DNA of 64,000 bases from JAPPFW01 sp965231815 (GCA_965231815.1 OZ246890.1:3472001-3536000); one strand, 5' to 3'. Shown: positions 9,507 through 18,284, counted from the stretch's first letter. Made by a program: numbers and translations. The notes: generated by a model not told the origin, from the sequence alone.

Positions 9507-10987
9507 CGCACACCTCCCCTCAGCCCGACCCCGGAGTCGAAGGGTACGGTGGTGTCGAATCCCGCGAGGGTTTCGACGGCCTCGGCTACTTGAAACATTA
9601 TGGGTTCCCGGAGCGCCGGGGCCATCACCTGGAAGCCGATCGGAAGGTCGTTCCTGTCAGTGCCCACCGGAACGCTGATCGATGGGTGGCCGGCCAGATT
9701 GGAAGGGATCGTGCACACATCGCTCACATACATGGACAGGGGATCCGAGGTGCGGTCCCCCAGGAGAAACGCCGTAGTCGGACTGGTAGGTGACACGAGG
9801 ACATCGCAGCGCCGGTAGGCACGAGCGAAGTCCTGGCGGATAAGGGTGCGAACCTTCTGTGCCTGGCCGTAGAAAGCCTCGTGATATCCGGCGGAAAGAG
9901 CGAAGGTGCCCAACAACACTCGTCGTGTCACCTCCGGCCCGAAACCCTCGGCGCGGCTGGCGGACATCATCTCTTCGGTGGTCGCCCCATCCACCCGGTA
10001 TCCGTAACGAACACCGTCGAAGCGAGCCAGATTGGCCGAGCACTCGGCGGGAGCGATCAGGTAATAGGAGGACAGGCCCTCGGAGGTGGTGGGTAGCGAC
10101 ACCTCGACTAGTTCCGCCCCCGCCTGTTCCATCGCGGCGACCATCCCTGTGAAGGAAGCCTCGACGTCGGGAGCTACCCCCTCCGCCCCTCCCATGTCAG
10201 GTACTACTCCGACCCGGACGCCATCCAGTCCTCTGCCGAGCCTTGATCGGGATGGCGCCATCTGACCGGGATAGGACGTGGCATCAAGAGGATCGTGACC
10301 GCTAATGGCATCTAGCAGGAGGGCGGCATCCTCCACGGTATGCGTCAGGGGGCCGATCTGGTCGAGAGAGGAAGCGAAAGCTATCAGACCGTAGCGACTC
10401 ACCGCGCCGTAGGTGGGCTTGCACCCCACCACACCGCAGAGCGAAGCGGGCTGGCGGATCGATCCTCCGGTATCCGAGCCGAGTGCTCCAAAGGCCATCC
10501 GAGCGGCTACCGCCGCCGCACTCCCACCCGACGAGCCACCGGGAACCCGATCCGTGTTCCACGGGTTGCGGGTCGGACCGAAGGCCGAGTTCTCGGTAGA
10601 GGATCCCATCGCGAACTCGTCGAGGTTGGTCTTGCCGACGATCAGAGCCCCCGATCGGCGGAGGCGCGTCACCACCGTGGCGTCGTAGGGAGGGATGTAG
10701 CCGGCTAGCAGCCTCGATCCGGCGGTGGTTTCCATTCCCCTGGTAACCATGTTGTCTTTGAGAGCGATCGGGATACCGTGCAGCGGCCCCCGGTCGTCAC
10801 CGGCCGCCAGTGCTTGGTCAGCTTCGTGGGCGGCTTTGATAAGACCATCGGAGTCCAGGGTGAGGTAGGCGTGGACCTGCGCCTCCACCATCGCCGAACG
10901 TTCCAAGACCTGCTCGGCAAGCCGGACTGAGGTGGTGGTTCCCTCCCGCAACTCCCGACCTGCCGCAATGATCGAGAAGGACCCCAT
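9503..10987 (-). CDS. gatA: Aspartyl/glutamyl-tRNA amidotransferase subunit A
   Basis: The 494-residue amidase-signature enzyme frees ammonia from glutamine for GatB. The catalytic triad is in place: Lys77 in ALKDN, cis-Ser152 in GGSSGGSAA and nucleophile Ser176 in DTGGSIRQP, with the usual spacing of 75 and 24 residues. It overlaps gatC by 1 bp and gatB by 4 bp. The presence of gatCAB implies that the organism lacks at least one of GlnRS or AsnRS, which is usual for Actinomycetota. Confidence 0.97.
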   Translation of the reverse strand: MGSFSIIAAGRELREGTTTSVRLAEQVLERSAMVEAQVHAYLTLDSDGLIKAAHEADQALAAGDDRGPLHGIPIALKDNMVTRGMETTAGSRLLAGYIPPYDATVVTRLRRSGALIVGKTNLDEFAMGSSTENSAFGPTRNPWNTDRVPGGSSGGSAAAVAARMAFGALGSDTGGSIRQPASLCGVVGCKPTYGAVSRYGLIAFASSLDQIGPLTHTVEDAALLLDAISGHDPLDATSYPGQMAPSRSRLGRGLDGVRVGVVPDMGGAEGVAPDVEASFTGMVAAMEQAGAELVEVSLPTTSEGLSSYYLIAPAECSANLARFDGVRYGYRVDGATTEEMMSASRAEGFGPEVTRRVLLGTFALSAGYHEAFYGQAQKVRTLIRQDFARAYRRCDVLVSPTSPTTAFLLGDRTSDPLSMYVSDVCTIPSNLAGHPSISVPVGTDRNDLPIGFQVMAPALREPIMFQVAEAVETLAGFDTTVPFDSGVGLRGGVR

Positions 10988-11283
10988 CAGCTGCTCTCGA
11001 GCGCGGGAGGTACCCGGAAGAACTCCCCACTTACGCTGGGGGCCTGATCTAGAACCTCATCACGGTCGAGCACCGTGTCAGGCGTGACCTGGTCCTCGCG
11101 GAATCGGTTGGTCATCGGCAAGGGATGCGATGTGGGCTCTACCCCTTCGGTGTCCACCCCCTGTATCCGGGCAACGTGGGTCAAGAGTTCCCGGCATTGC
11201 TTGCCGTAGAGAGCTAGTTCGTCGCGTGAGAGCCGGAGCCGGGCCAGGCGCGCCACATGAGCAATATCGATATCGACAGGCAT
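10987..11283 (-). CDS. gatC: Aspartyl/glutamyl-tRNA amidotransferase subunit C
   Basis: The 98-residue GatC stabilises the GatA-GatB complex. It starts with IDIAHVARLARLRLSRDEL and has the helix LLTHVARIQGVDTEGVEPTSHP, followed by the belt segment with RFREDQVTPD, all standard for the family. It is the first gene of the gatCAB operon, and the promoter should lie upstream of 11283 on the minus strand. Confidence 0.95.
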   Translation of the reverse strand: MPVDIDIAHVARLARLRLSRDELALYGKQCRELLTHVARIQGVDTEGVEPTSHPLPMTNRFREDQVTPDTVLDRDEVLDQAPSVSGEFFRVPPALESS

Positions 11284-11349
11284 GCTCGGAATCCTAGCCC
11301 CGCAGTTAGCTGTTCATATTCGGCGGTTCACGTCAGCCGATCGGAAGGT

Positions 11350-11441
11350 TCACCAAAGGTGACTCACGCCGTAGGAGTCGAAGGTGCCTTGATCGTGACC
11401 ACTACCAGATTACGCAGCAGGGACCTGGGCGATGAGCATCT
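11350..11441 (-). pseudogene. Remnant of a PIN-domain (VapC) toxin, C-terminal end only
   Basis: Immediately after the antitoxin stop, the minus strand encodes the tail of a PIN toxin in three frames. MLIAQ (11438-11424) is followed, after one frame change, by LLRNLVVVTI, and after a second change by FDSYGVSHLW and a stop. In intact VapC proteins these correspond to the DRMLIAQ helix, the L.LVT strand and the Y.V..LW end, in that order. The first 100 or so residues, with the acidic active site, are gone, so the toxin is dead. The antitoxin next to it is an orphan survivor. Confidence 0.65.
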
Positions 11442-11443
11442 GC

Positions 11444-11740
11444 TTACCTCTCCCAGGCAGACAACTCTTCCTCTGGGAGGGGATCGAAGAAACTATCGTC
11501 AACCGTCAGTCTTCCGGCCAGGGCGCCGAAACGGCGTTCCGGCAAGACCCTGCACCCCATGAGCCTGGCGACAGGTTTGCCGTTGCGGGCGATCAATACC
11601 TCCTCGCCGGCCTCCACTAGCGCCAGCAGGCGCGAGAGGTGGGTCTTCGCCTCGTGAACGTTGACTGTGCGCGTAGTGAGTTCCTCCATTGACTGGTCAA
11701 TCATATAGTTAGCTCGGCCATACTCCGGCAGAGTATTCAA
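11444..11740 (-). CDS. Phd/YefM-type antitoxin
   Basis: A protein of up to 98 residues. The conserved part begins VNVHEAKTHLSRLLALVEAGEEVLIARNG, followed by KPVARL, the classical Phd/YefM DNA-binding and dimerisation fold. A C-terminal acidic segment (DDSFFDPLPEEELSAW) normally wraps the PIN toxin. Start codons at 11740, 11704 and 11689 are all possible; homology begins just after the last, so the shorter forms are likelier. The toxin that should follow is reduced to a frameshifted stub. Confidence 0.85.
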   Translation of the reverse strand: MNTLPEYGRANYMIDQSMEELTTRTVNVHEAKTHLSRLLALVEAGEEVLIARNGKPVARLMGCRVLPERRFGALAGRLTVDDSFFDPLPEEELSAWER

Positions 11741-11833
11741 GCGCTTCAGAGCGATGAAAGAACTGTAGAACGGCCATAGGATAAGGAGTCGTCGGGGCGT
11801 CGGTCAAGCACCGATCGGAATGGAAGGGACCGG

Positions 11834-13198
11834 ATGAGGGTATTGGTAGCGGCGACTGAGTGCTCACCGCTGGCCCGCACCGGCGGCCTCGGAGAAGCGG
11901 TAGCAGGTCTAGCCGGGGCAATCGCCAGGACCGGGATCGACGTCACGGTCGTGATTCCCCGCTACCGGCGCCTGGTCGGTCTCGGTACCAAACAGCGGGG
12001 CACCTCCCCCAACGGGGTCTTGTGGAGTATCACCGACGGCGACTTCCCGGTCCTTCTGGTGGACGATCCCGAGTCGTTCGACCGGGCGGGAATCTACGGA
12101 CCGAGTCCCGGCTCGGGATACGAAGACCAATGGCGCCGGTTCGGGCGATTCTCGGCCGCAATACGAACCTTGGCCGCGGATTACGATCTACTACACCTGC
12201 ACGACGCCCATACCGGACCCGCCGCTCTGCATGCCCCCGTACCGACGGTGTTCACCATCCACAACGCGTTGTACCCGATCCTCGGCCCCCTCCCCCGAAC
12301 GGCGAAGCTCGTGGACGCAAGCGCCGAAGACGTGACGCCGGGCGGCGCCCTCGAATGGTACGGGCAGGCCCACTTCCTGAAAGCCGGTATAGCCGGGGCT
12401 GACGCTGTCACCACTGTTAGCCCCACCTTCGCCCGCCGGCTGGTAGCCGACCCTTCGTTGTCCGGTGGGCTTGACGGGGTGATCAAGGCCTTAGCACGGC
12501 CCATCAGCGGCATTCTCAACGGGATCGAAGTCGGTGCTTGGGATCCGGTCGCCGATCCGTCCCTCCCCGCCCCGTTCTCGGAATCCCGGCTTGCGGGCAG
12601 GGCGAAGGCCCGGAATGCATTACGGAAACGTTCGGGTCTGGACCGGGGTCGCATGCTGTCGGGGATGGTCACCCGCCTGACCGAACAGAAAGGCATAGCC
12701 CTGTTAGAACCGTTGATCGACCAGCTGGTCGAAGAAGGGTACCGCTTTGCGATAGTCGGGAACGGCGATCTCGACGCTATGGTCGACGGTTGGGCGAGGC
12801 GGCATCCCGATGCGGTCTGGCACGCCCCCTATACGGAGGAACTGGCCCGTCTGGTATCCGCCGGTGCCGACACCTTCCTGATGCCTTCCCGCTTCGAGCC
12901 GTGCGGCTTGGGTCAGATGTACGCCATGCGTTACGGAGCGGTTCCGGTGGTCCGGCTAACCGGAGGACTGGCCGACACGGTCATTGATCTCGACGAAGAC
13001 CCTGGGCGGGCAACCGGATTCGGGTTCCGCTCCTTCGCCCCGGCTAGCTTGGTGAAGACCATCCGGCGGGCCGGACGGATACTTACCCACCATCCGGACA
13101 CCTGGCGAAGGCTACAGCGCAGAGGGATGTCTACCGACTTCTCCTGGGACCGCGCATCCGAACACTACCTCAACGTTTACCGGTCACTCGGAGGGTAG
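11834..13198 (+). CDS. glgA: Glycogen synthase (GT5)
   Basis: The 454-residue enzyme extends alpha-1,4-glucan chains from ADP- or UDP-glucose. The N-terminal GT5 domain starts with RVLVAATECSPLARTGGLGEA, where RTGGL replaces the usual K-x-G-G-L of donor binding. The C-terminal GT-B domain has RLTEQKGIALL and PSRFEPCGLGQMYAMRYG with the catalytic Glu. The GGAAGGGA element just upstream of the ATG is a good ribosome site. No other glycogen gene is nearby. The Lys-to-Arg change is conservative and also seen in some actinobacterial GlgA proteins. Confidence 0.92.
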   Translation: MRVLVAATECSPLARTGGLGEAVAGLAGAIARTGIDVTVVIPRYRRLVGLGTKQRGTSPNGVLWSITDGDFPVLLVDDPESFDRAGIYGPSPGSGYEDQWRRFGRFSAAIRTLAADYDLLHLHDAHTGPAALHAPVPTVFTIHNALYPILGPLPRTAKLVDASAEDVTPGGALEWYGQAHFLKAGIAGADAVTTVSPTFARRLVADPSLSGGLDGVIKALARPISGILNGIEVGAWDPVADPSLPAPFSESRLAGRAKARNALRKRSGLDRGRMLSGMVTRLTEQKGIALLEPLIDQLVEEGYRFAIVGNGDLDAMVDGWARRHPDAVWHAPYTEELARLVSAGADTFLMPSRFEPCGLGQMYAMRYGAVPVVRLTGGLADTVIDLDEDPGRATGFGFRSFAPASLVKTIRRAGRILTHHPDTWRRLQRRGMSTDFSWDRASEHYLNVYRSLGG

Positions 13199-13268
13199 GT
13201 ACGACAGGTGATCAAGGCAATAGACAACTTGGAAAAGGAATCACGATGAACGAACACAACCGTTATGC

Positions 13269-13733
13269 CTACGGACCGGAAAGTACCACCCCAAGCCCGT
13301 CCGGATCATCGGTACCAATCAGGAAACCCTTCCCGTTAGCGCGAGTCAGCAACACCGTGTCCCGACCCCAGATACTCCACATCCAACCCTTGGGCGTCGC
13401 TCGGATACCCAAGCCGTACCACCACGGGATGCGAAAAACATCGACCGAGACAATGTCGGCTCTATCGATCCGCTTCCGAGGCCAGCCGAAGAAATACGAC
13501 AACTCGACATACGTCGAGGTAACCGAAACCAAAAGGCTCCTATAGCCGAAGAAGAACAACGTGACGACCACTACCGGGAACAGCAGAACGGTCAGTATCC
13601 GCACCGACTCACTGAAGTCATTACCCGAAACCCATAATATGGCGCCAACAACCACCATCCACCCATAGTACAAGGGCACCGCCACCGTCAACCTGGTGCG
13701 CTGCCTATTGCGGTACAGGACGGATTCCCCCAC
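13269..13733 (-). CDS. Bacterial PH-like membrane protein
   Basis: The 154-residue protein has two adjacent membrane helices (YYGWMVVVGAILWVSG and ILTVLLFPVVVVTLFFFGY), then a C-terminal beta-rich domain (VSVTSTYVELSYFFGWPRKRI ... RDTVLLTRANGKGFLIGTDDPDGL) like the bacterial PH domains (bPH) of actinobacterial membrane proteins. It starts with GTG one base after the dapE stop, so it is the distal gene of the dap operon. The function is unknown. The opposite-strand frame from 13246 is its shadow. Confidence 0.7.
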   Translation of the reverse strand: MGESVLYRNRQRTRLTVAVPLYYGWMVVVGAILWVSGNDFSESVRILTVLLFPVVVVTLFFFGYRSLLVSVTSTYVELSYFFGWPRKRIDRADIVSVDVFRIPWWYGLGIRATPKGWMWSIWGRDTVLLTRANGKGFLIGTDDPDGLGVVLSGP

Positions 13734-13734
13734 G

Positions 13735-14787
13735 TCAGCCTCCGATCAAGAATCGCCTCAAGGCATCGAAGGCAGGATCGACATTGGCGAGGAGGACACT
13801 TTCATCGGCCCGATGGGCCTGTGACGTCTCTCCCGGACCGTAGTTGACCGCCGGGATGCCGTATCGCGCCAGGCGGGCCACATCAGTCCAAGCTTGCTTA
13901 GGAGTTACCGGCGCTCGGGAAATCTCTATGAGGCGGTCCAGGTACGGATTCCCCTCGGGAACCGGCGCCCCATCCACGCACTCATGAATCTCGAGCGCGT
14001 CAGCCGCAAAGGTAACCTCCTCCAACCTTGCCACTGCTTCAGCCCCGGTGCGGTGCGGTGGGAATCGGTAGTTGAGGTGAAGATCGAAAGTGGCCGGGAT
14101 CACGTTGTTGGCCACTCCTGCCGCGGCCCTGGTCACCGAGAACACCTCATAGAACGTCAGACCGGCAATCTCGAATGGTTCCGGGGACCTTTGATGGAGG
14201 TCCGCCAGCCAGCTACCGGCCTTGGTCACCGCGTTCTCACCCAGCCATGGTCGAGCGCTGTGGGCTGCCGTACCTTCGAACCGAACGGTGGCGTTGATCA
14301 CCCCCTGACAACCCAACTGCAATTCGAGGTCGGTGGGTTCGGCCACCACGGCGAAACCTGCCTCGGCCAACCAGGAGAAGTGCTGTAATACCGGCTCCAG
14401 GCCATTCTGAGCATCAGGCCCCTCCTCGGAATCGTAGAACACGCCGATCACGTCGTAGGGGCCGTCGCGCACAGCCGGATCCTCGAGCAGGTGGACCATC
14501 ACGGCCACCCCGGACTTCATGTCTGACGCTCCTAGACCGAAGAGCCTTTCTCCATCAACCCGCGCCGAACCCTGCCCCTGCTCCGGAACGGTGTCTATGT
14601 GGCCCACCAACAAGACCAAGGGACGATCGGAGCGCGATCCAACTACCAAGCTGTTGCGTAACCGGCGGATGTTTTCCTTCCGGTAGGTAGCGCCGAACCT
14701 ATCCGCCAACGCCTCGCATAGAGGACCTTCCTCCCCTATGACCGAAGGTATGTCAACCAGCCAGACAAGGGTGTCCAGCAGCGTCAC
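13735..14787 (-). CDS. dapE: Succinyl-diaminopimelate desuccinylase
   Basis: The 350-residue M20 metallopeptidase releases succinate from N-succinyl-LL-diaminopimelate in lysine and peptidoglycan synthesis. Zinc-site motifs are visible: VGHIDTVPEQ (His and Asp), GASDMKSGVAV (bridging Asp), YDSEEGP (catalytic Glu pair) and AEPTDLELQLGCQG. A lid domain lies between residues 175 and 290. The 4-bp overlap with dapD and the neighbouring aminotransferase show a dapC-dapD-dapE operon that covers three consecutive steps of the succinylase route. Confidence 0.93.
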   Translation of the reverse strand: MTLLDTLVWLVDIPSVIGEEGPLCEALADRFGATYRKENIRRLRNSLVVGSRSDRPLVLLVGHIDTVPEQGQGSARVDGERLFGLGASDMKSGVAVMVHLLEDPAVRDGPYDVIGVFYDSEEGPDAQNGLEPVLQHFSWLAEAGFAVVAEPTDLELQLGCQGVINATVRFEGTAAHSARPWLGENAVTKAGSWLADLHQRSPEPFEIAGLTFYEVFSVTRAAAGVANNVIPATFDLHLNYRFPPHRTGAEAVARLEEVTFAADALEIHECVDGAPVPEGNPYLDRLIEISRAPVTPKQAWTDVARLARYGIPAVNYGPGETSQAHRADESVLLANVDPAFDALRRFLIGG

Positions 14788-15620
14788 ACGGAAACCTCGA
14801 ATTCGCGGAGCACATGGTTAAGGGAAGTCCGGGAATCGGTCTGAGCCGAGCGGCGACCGATGATGTAGGCGCAGGCGAGCTGGGCCGTGCCACCCGGAAA
14901 CTCTCTGGGTCTGGTTCCCGGTACCACCACCGAGCGGGCCGGAACCCGGCCTCGGTACTCGACCCTTTCCTCACCGGTGAGGTCGATGATCGGCGTCGAA
15001 GCGGTAATGGTGACGTTGGCGGCCAGCACCGCCCCTTCTTCGACCAGAGCCCCTTCCGTGACTATGCAGCGACTCCCGATGAAAGCATCGTCCTCCACGA
15101 TCACCGGGCGGGCGTTGGGAGGCTCGAGGACCCCACCGATTCCCACTCCACCCGCAAGATGAACGCCGGAACCTATCTGAGCGCACGAGCCGACGGTGGC
15201 CCATGTGTCCACCATGGACCCGGATGCCACATAGGCGCCGATGTTCACGTAACCCGGCATCACGATCACGCCCGGTTCGCAGAAAGCCCCGTAGCGAACC
15301 ACTCCGGGCGGCACGACCCTTACACCTACCTCAGCCAGATTCTGTTTGGTAGGGATCTTGTCGTGGAATTGGAGCGGTCCCGCCTGCATGACCCCCATGT
15401 CGGTGAGGCCGAAGTACAGCAGGATGGCTTGTTTGATCCATTCGTTCACCACCCAGGCGCCGTCGAGCTTCTCCGCTACCCGGATCTCTCCGGCATCCAA
15501 ACGCTCGATCGTATTCAAGACCGCCGCTCCGGCGTCTTGAAGCGCGTCCAGATCGCGGTAGGCGGTCTCGATCAGTTGCTGTTCAGACAATTCCTCACCA
15601 CCTCTACTGCCTCCTCGCAT
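14784..15620 (-). CDS. dapD: Tetrahydrodipicolinate N-succinyltransferase
   Basis: The protein of up to 278 residues transfers succinate from succinyl-CoA to tetrahydrodipicolinate. An N-terminal helical domain (ELSEQQLIETAYRDLDAL) leads into a left-handed beta-helix of hexapeptide repeats (VVRYGAFCEPGVIVMPGYVN, then SMVDTWATVGSCAQIGSGVHLAGG). It is of the E. coli-like type and not the distinct longer form of Mycobacterium. The first start overlaps dapC by 49 bp; a TTG at 15590 would give a more usual N-terminus (LSEQQ). It is in an operon with dapC and dapE. Confidence 0.93.
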   Translation of the reverse strand: MRGGSRGGEELSEQQLIETAYRDLDALQDAGAAVLNTIERLDAGEIRVAEKLDGAWVVNEWIKQAILLYFGLTDMGVMQAGPLQFHDKIPTKQNLAEVGVRVVPPGVVRYGAFCEPGVIVMPGYVNIGAYVASGSMVDTWATVGSCAQIGSGVHLAGGVGIGGVLEPPNARPVIVEDDAFIGSRCIVTEGALVEEGAVLAANVTITASTPIIDLTGEERVEYRGRVPARSVVVPGTRPREFPGGTAQLACAYIIGRRSAQTDSRTSLNHVLREFEVSV

Positions 15621-16711
15621 TCGTCCACCGTCGGCACCATCGCCAAGCGGATGTATCCCTCGCCGCCCTGACCGAATACCCGGCCCGGCGAAACGACCAC
15701 CCCATGTTCGAGTAGCCGGGCAGCGATATCCAAATCATCGTTCACCTTAAGCCATATGTACAGACCGGCTCGGGAAGCTACCGCCCGGTATCCGAGATCG
15801 GCGAACCCGGCGGTGAGTATCTCCCGCTTCCGCTTGAACACCTCACGGCGCTCGGCGACGTGACGGTCGTCATTCCAGGCCGCTATGGCAGCCGCCTGCG
15901 TGAACTCGGGGGGCGCGGTTCCGGTCCCCGTACGCAGGGACTTCAGAGCGCTGATCGCTCGGCTATCCCCTACCATCGCCCCACTCCGGTACCCGGTCAT
16001 GCCGCTGCGCTTGGACAAACTCAAATAGACGATCACGCCTTCGGTTCCTCCCGTTTCGAGAATGGAGGGGGGCGGCTCATCATCGTAAAGGTCCACATAG
16101 CATTCATCGGAGCACAGCAACACTCCGTGGCGAGCCGCCTGATCACGGAAGGCGGCCAGTTCGTCGAGTGGAGTGACCGAACCCGACGGGTTGTGAGGGT
16201 TACAGAGCCACACCATACGAGCCCGCTTCCAGATCTCGGGGGGAATGTCGGCCGCTCGAAACACGAAATCCCCGGACAGGGTGATCGGAAACGGGACCGC
16301 ACCGGCCAAGCGTCCTCCGCGTTCGTAAATCGTGTAACCGGGAGTCGCCCAAACCACCCCGTCACCTGCCGCCCGGTCTATAAAAGCCAACGGCGTGGAG
16401 AATATCGATTCCTTGGAGCCGGTGGTCGGCAACACCTCGGAATCGGGATCGACCGTCACGCCGAAGCGTCTCTCGATGTAGGCGGCGATGGCTTGGCGCA
16501 GTCCGGGTAGCCCGAGAACGGTCGGGTACTGGGATACCGCCGGAATCGCTGCCTTCAGCGCCTCCGGAATGAAAGGCGCGGTGGGCTCTCGTGGATCCCC
16601 TATGGAGAAGTCCACCAATGGCCGACCGGCGTCCCTCAGGTTTCGGGCGCGGTCCTGAATAGCGGACATGGCATTGGAACCGATCTGGTCCAGTACCGGA
16701 TTCACACGCAC
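15572..16711 (-). CDS. dapC: Succinyldiaminopimelate aminotransferase
   Basis: The fold-type I PLP enzyme makes N-succinyl-LL-diaminopimelate from the keto precursor. NPHNPSG and SDECYVDLYD bind cofactor, and SLSKRSGMTGYRSG holds the PLP lysine. I choose the GTG at 16711 (VRVNPVLDQIGSNAMSAI), giving 379 residues. An open frame continues back to 16858, but those 49 residues look like translated upstream DNA and would collide with the divergent gene at 16870. It is the first gene of the dapCDE operon. Confidence 0.88.
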   Translation of the reverse strand: MRVNPVLDQIGSNAMSAIQDRARNLRDAGRPLVDFSIGDPREPTAPFIPEALKAAIPAVSQYPTVLGLPGLRQAIAAYIERRFGVTVDPDSEVLPTTGSKESIFSTPLAFIDRAAGDGVVWATPGYTIYERGGRLAGAVPFPITLSGDFVFRAADIPPEIWKRARMVWLCNPHNPSGSVTPLDELAAFRDQAARHGVLLCSDECYVDLYDDEPPPSILETGGTEGVIVYLSLSKRSGMTGYRSGAMVGDSRAISALKSLRTGTGTAPPEFTQAAAIAAWNDDRHVAERREVFKRKREILTAGFADLGYRAVASRAGLYIWLKVNDDLDIAARLLEHGVVVSPGRVFGQGGEGYIRLAMVPTVDECEEAVEVVRNCLNSN

Positions 16712-16869
16712 GGGTTTGAGGCTAGCCCAACCAGTATCAAGCGTCACCTGTGCTCCGGAACTTGGGACCTTGAAGTTAAGCCCCGGGAAGTACCCGTTCC
16801 ACCGATATCCGCCGTGTGGTTCCGTTCGGAATGGATTGAATCCATCCCCCTCGTACAATCCATACGATC

Positions 16870-17271
16870 ATGAGCGACCGGATGTACCTATTCGTGTTCC
16901 TAGCCCTCGGCTCGGTGGCCGTGGGGGTGGTGGTCCTGGCATTCCTCTTCGGATCGCCGGAGGCGCGCCAGGAGAGCCTACCGGCGGTCATCGAGGAGAT
17001 CTCGCCGCTACCGGGAAGCCAGGTACCCCTGCAATCACCCATCGAAGTGGACATGCCGGTGGGCTACCGAGTCGAGATGTTCGTCGATGGTTTCCGGATT
17101 CCGGATTCCGAAGTACGTTTCGTGGAGGGAACCGGCGTCCACTCCTGGAGACCCACCCGCTCGTCAACCATCGCCTGGGGTCCCGGACCCCACACCGTCT
17201 CGGTCCGATGGCGAAAGCTGAGCGGCTTACCGGACGAAGGGGAGCACAGCTGGACCTTCAGAGTGTTCTAG
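16870..17271 (+). CDS. Membrane-anchored beta-sandwich protein, unknown function
   Basis: The 133-residue protein has one N-terminal membrane helix (YLFVFLALGSVAVGVVVLAFLF) and an extracytoplasmic domain of about 95 residues rich in beta strands (SPLPGSQVPLQSPIEVDMP ... VEMFVDGFRIPDSEVRF ... HTVSVRWRKLSG ... HSWTFRVF). The pattern resembles Ig-like or fibronectin-type domains that bind surface ligands. It is transcribed divergently from dapC. No family is recognised with certainty. Confidence 0.6.
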   Translation: MSDRMYLFVFLALGSVAVGVVVLAFLFGSPEARQESLPAVIEEISPLPGSQVPLQSPIEVDMPVGYRVEMFVDGFRIPDSEVRFVEGTGVHSWRPTRSSTIAWGPGPHTVSVRWRKLSGLPDEGEHSWTFRVF

Positions 17272-17436
17272 GAGGATCAAGAAACCATCGCCGCCCGGCT
17301 ACCGATAAGGCAAACCTCACCCGAATAAAGTGGTCGGAATCGGACACCGGGTTTGAAGTTGATCACACTCATAAATCCGAGCCTTTGCCGTACGGACCGT
17401 GCAAGTCCAGTTGAGCGGGACACTGGAAGCGTGAAT

Positions 17437-17450
17437 TTGTACACAAACTA
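17437..17450 (+). promoter_or_regulatory. TTGTACACA box, copy 1
   Basis: The 14-base motif TTGTACACAAACTA sits 12 bp before the GTG start of the DUF4143 protein. The same motif with one change (TTGTACACACACTA) lies at 18255 before the next gene. The TTGTACA core is nearly palindromic. It may serve as a -35 element or as an operator shared by the two genes. Confidence 0.4.
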
Positions 17451-17461
17451 GCTGTGAATCC

Positions 17462-18211
17462 GTGTATGAATACGGACTTCTCCATGGGTATTCAATAACT
17501 GTGATGTCGATCACCGACAGGCAGCATTGGATGCGTGTCTATGTGGACATGACCGCCTCCCGCGACCTCGGTGGGTTCTACGTGGGTAACGGCAGGAGAC
17601 GAAGCCCCGAAACCTTGCGTAGATACCTTCGAACGTACGCTCTCCACACCGCAGGCGTGGTTCCCGACACCGGACTGTCCCAGACGGCAGGCCTGAACCG
17701 CCGCACCGCATCCATGTATCACGAGATACTGACCGTGCTTCGCCTGGTGGTGGACATCCCTGCCTGGCACTCGAACCGCCTGAAGCGCCTCACCTCGATG
17801 CCCAAGCGTTGCTTGACCGATTCAGGACTCGCCGCTTGGTTGCTGGGTGTGGACCGGGAAGCCCTTAGACGTGACACCGACGCTCGCGGGCGCATAATGG
17901 AGACCTACGTCCTAGCGCAGCTGAGAACGGAGGTCGAAGCATCGACCGGACAGGTGGCCATGTACCACCTACGAACCCAAGGGGGTGAGCACGAGATCGA
18001 TCTGATCGTCGAGTTTGGTCGACGTGTCGCGGCATTCGAGATCAAGCCATCAAGCGCGCCGCGCCCCCGCGATGGCCGCCATATCGTCTGGCTCCGTCAG
18101 CAACTACCGCCCGAACGGTTCGCCGGGGGTGTTGTCTTCCATACCGGCCCCCACCGTTACCACCTGGCGGAAAACATCGAGGCAGTGCCGATCGCCGGGT
18201 TGTGGGGATGA
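17462..18211 (+). CDS. DUF4143 protein lacking its AAA+ half
   Basis: The 249-residue protein corresponds to the C-terminal part of AAA_14/DUF4143 proteins. HWMRVYVDMTASRDLGGF opens it, a winged-helix-like segment (LSQTAGLNRRTASMYHEILTVL) follows, then LKRLTSMPKRCLTDSGLAAWLLG and the nuclease-like tail GRIMETYVLAQL...HEIDLIVEFGRRVAAFEIK. The usual N-terminal P-loop domain (about 150-200 residues) is missing and no trace is seen upstream, so this is probably a 5'-truncated gene, although the frame is clean. The tail's ID...EIK has the pattern of a PD-(D/E)XK site. It sits just upstream of the type I RM operon. Confidence 0.65.
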   Translation: MYEYGLLHGYSITVMSITDRQHWMRVYVDMTASRDLGGFYVGNGRRRSPETLRRYLRTYALHTAGVVPDTGLSQTAGLNRRTASMYHEILTVLRLVVDIPAWHSNRLKRLTSMPKRCLTDSGLAAWLLGVDREALRRDTDARGRIMETYVLAQLRTEVEASTGQVAMYHLRTQGGEHEIDLIVEFGRRVAAFEIKPSSAPRPRDGRHIVWLRQQLPPERFAGGVVFHTGPHRYHLAENIEAVPIAGLWG

Positions 18212-18254
18212 GATTACCTCCAGAACCCAAAAGTCTACACGCTGATAGCTAGAC

Positions 18255-18284
18255 TTGTACACACACTACGGCTTGGTGTATGCT
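18255..18284 (+). promoter_or_regulatory. Putative promoter of the type I RM operon
   Basis: TTGTAC (18255-18260) and TATGCT (18279-18284) are separated by 18 bp, a good fit to -35 and -10 boxes. Transcription would begin about 7 bp downstream, at or next to the ATG at 18292, so the first gene may be read from a leaderless message. The -35 lies in the second copy of the TTGTACACA box. Confidence 0.45.

Noticed and set aside
13246..13545. Plus-strand ORF with a GGAAAAGGA-like site before its ATG
   Set aside because: It lies wholly antisense to the PH-like membrane protein, whose frame has membrane helices and a domain pattern; the plus-strand product looks random.
16712..16858. Longer N-terminus of DapC
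   Set aside because: The added 49 residues are unlike the family and would reach into the promoter of the divergent gene at 16870.
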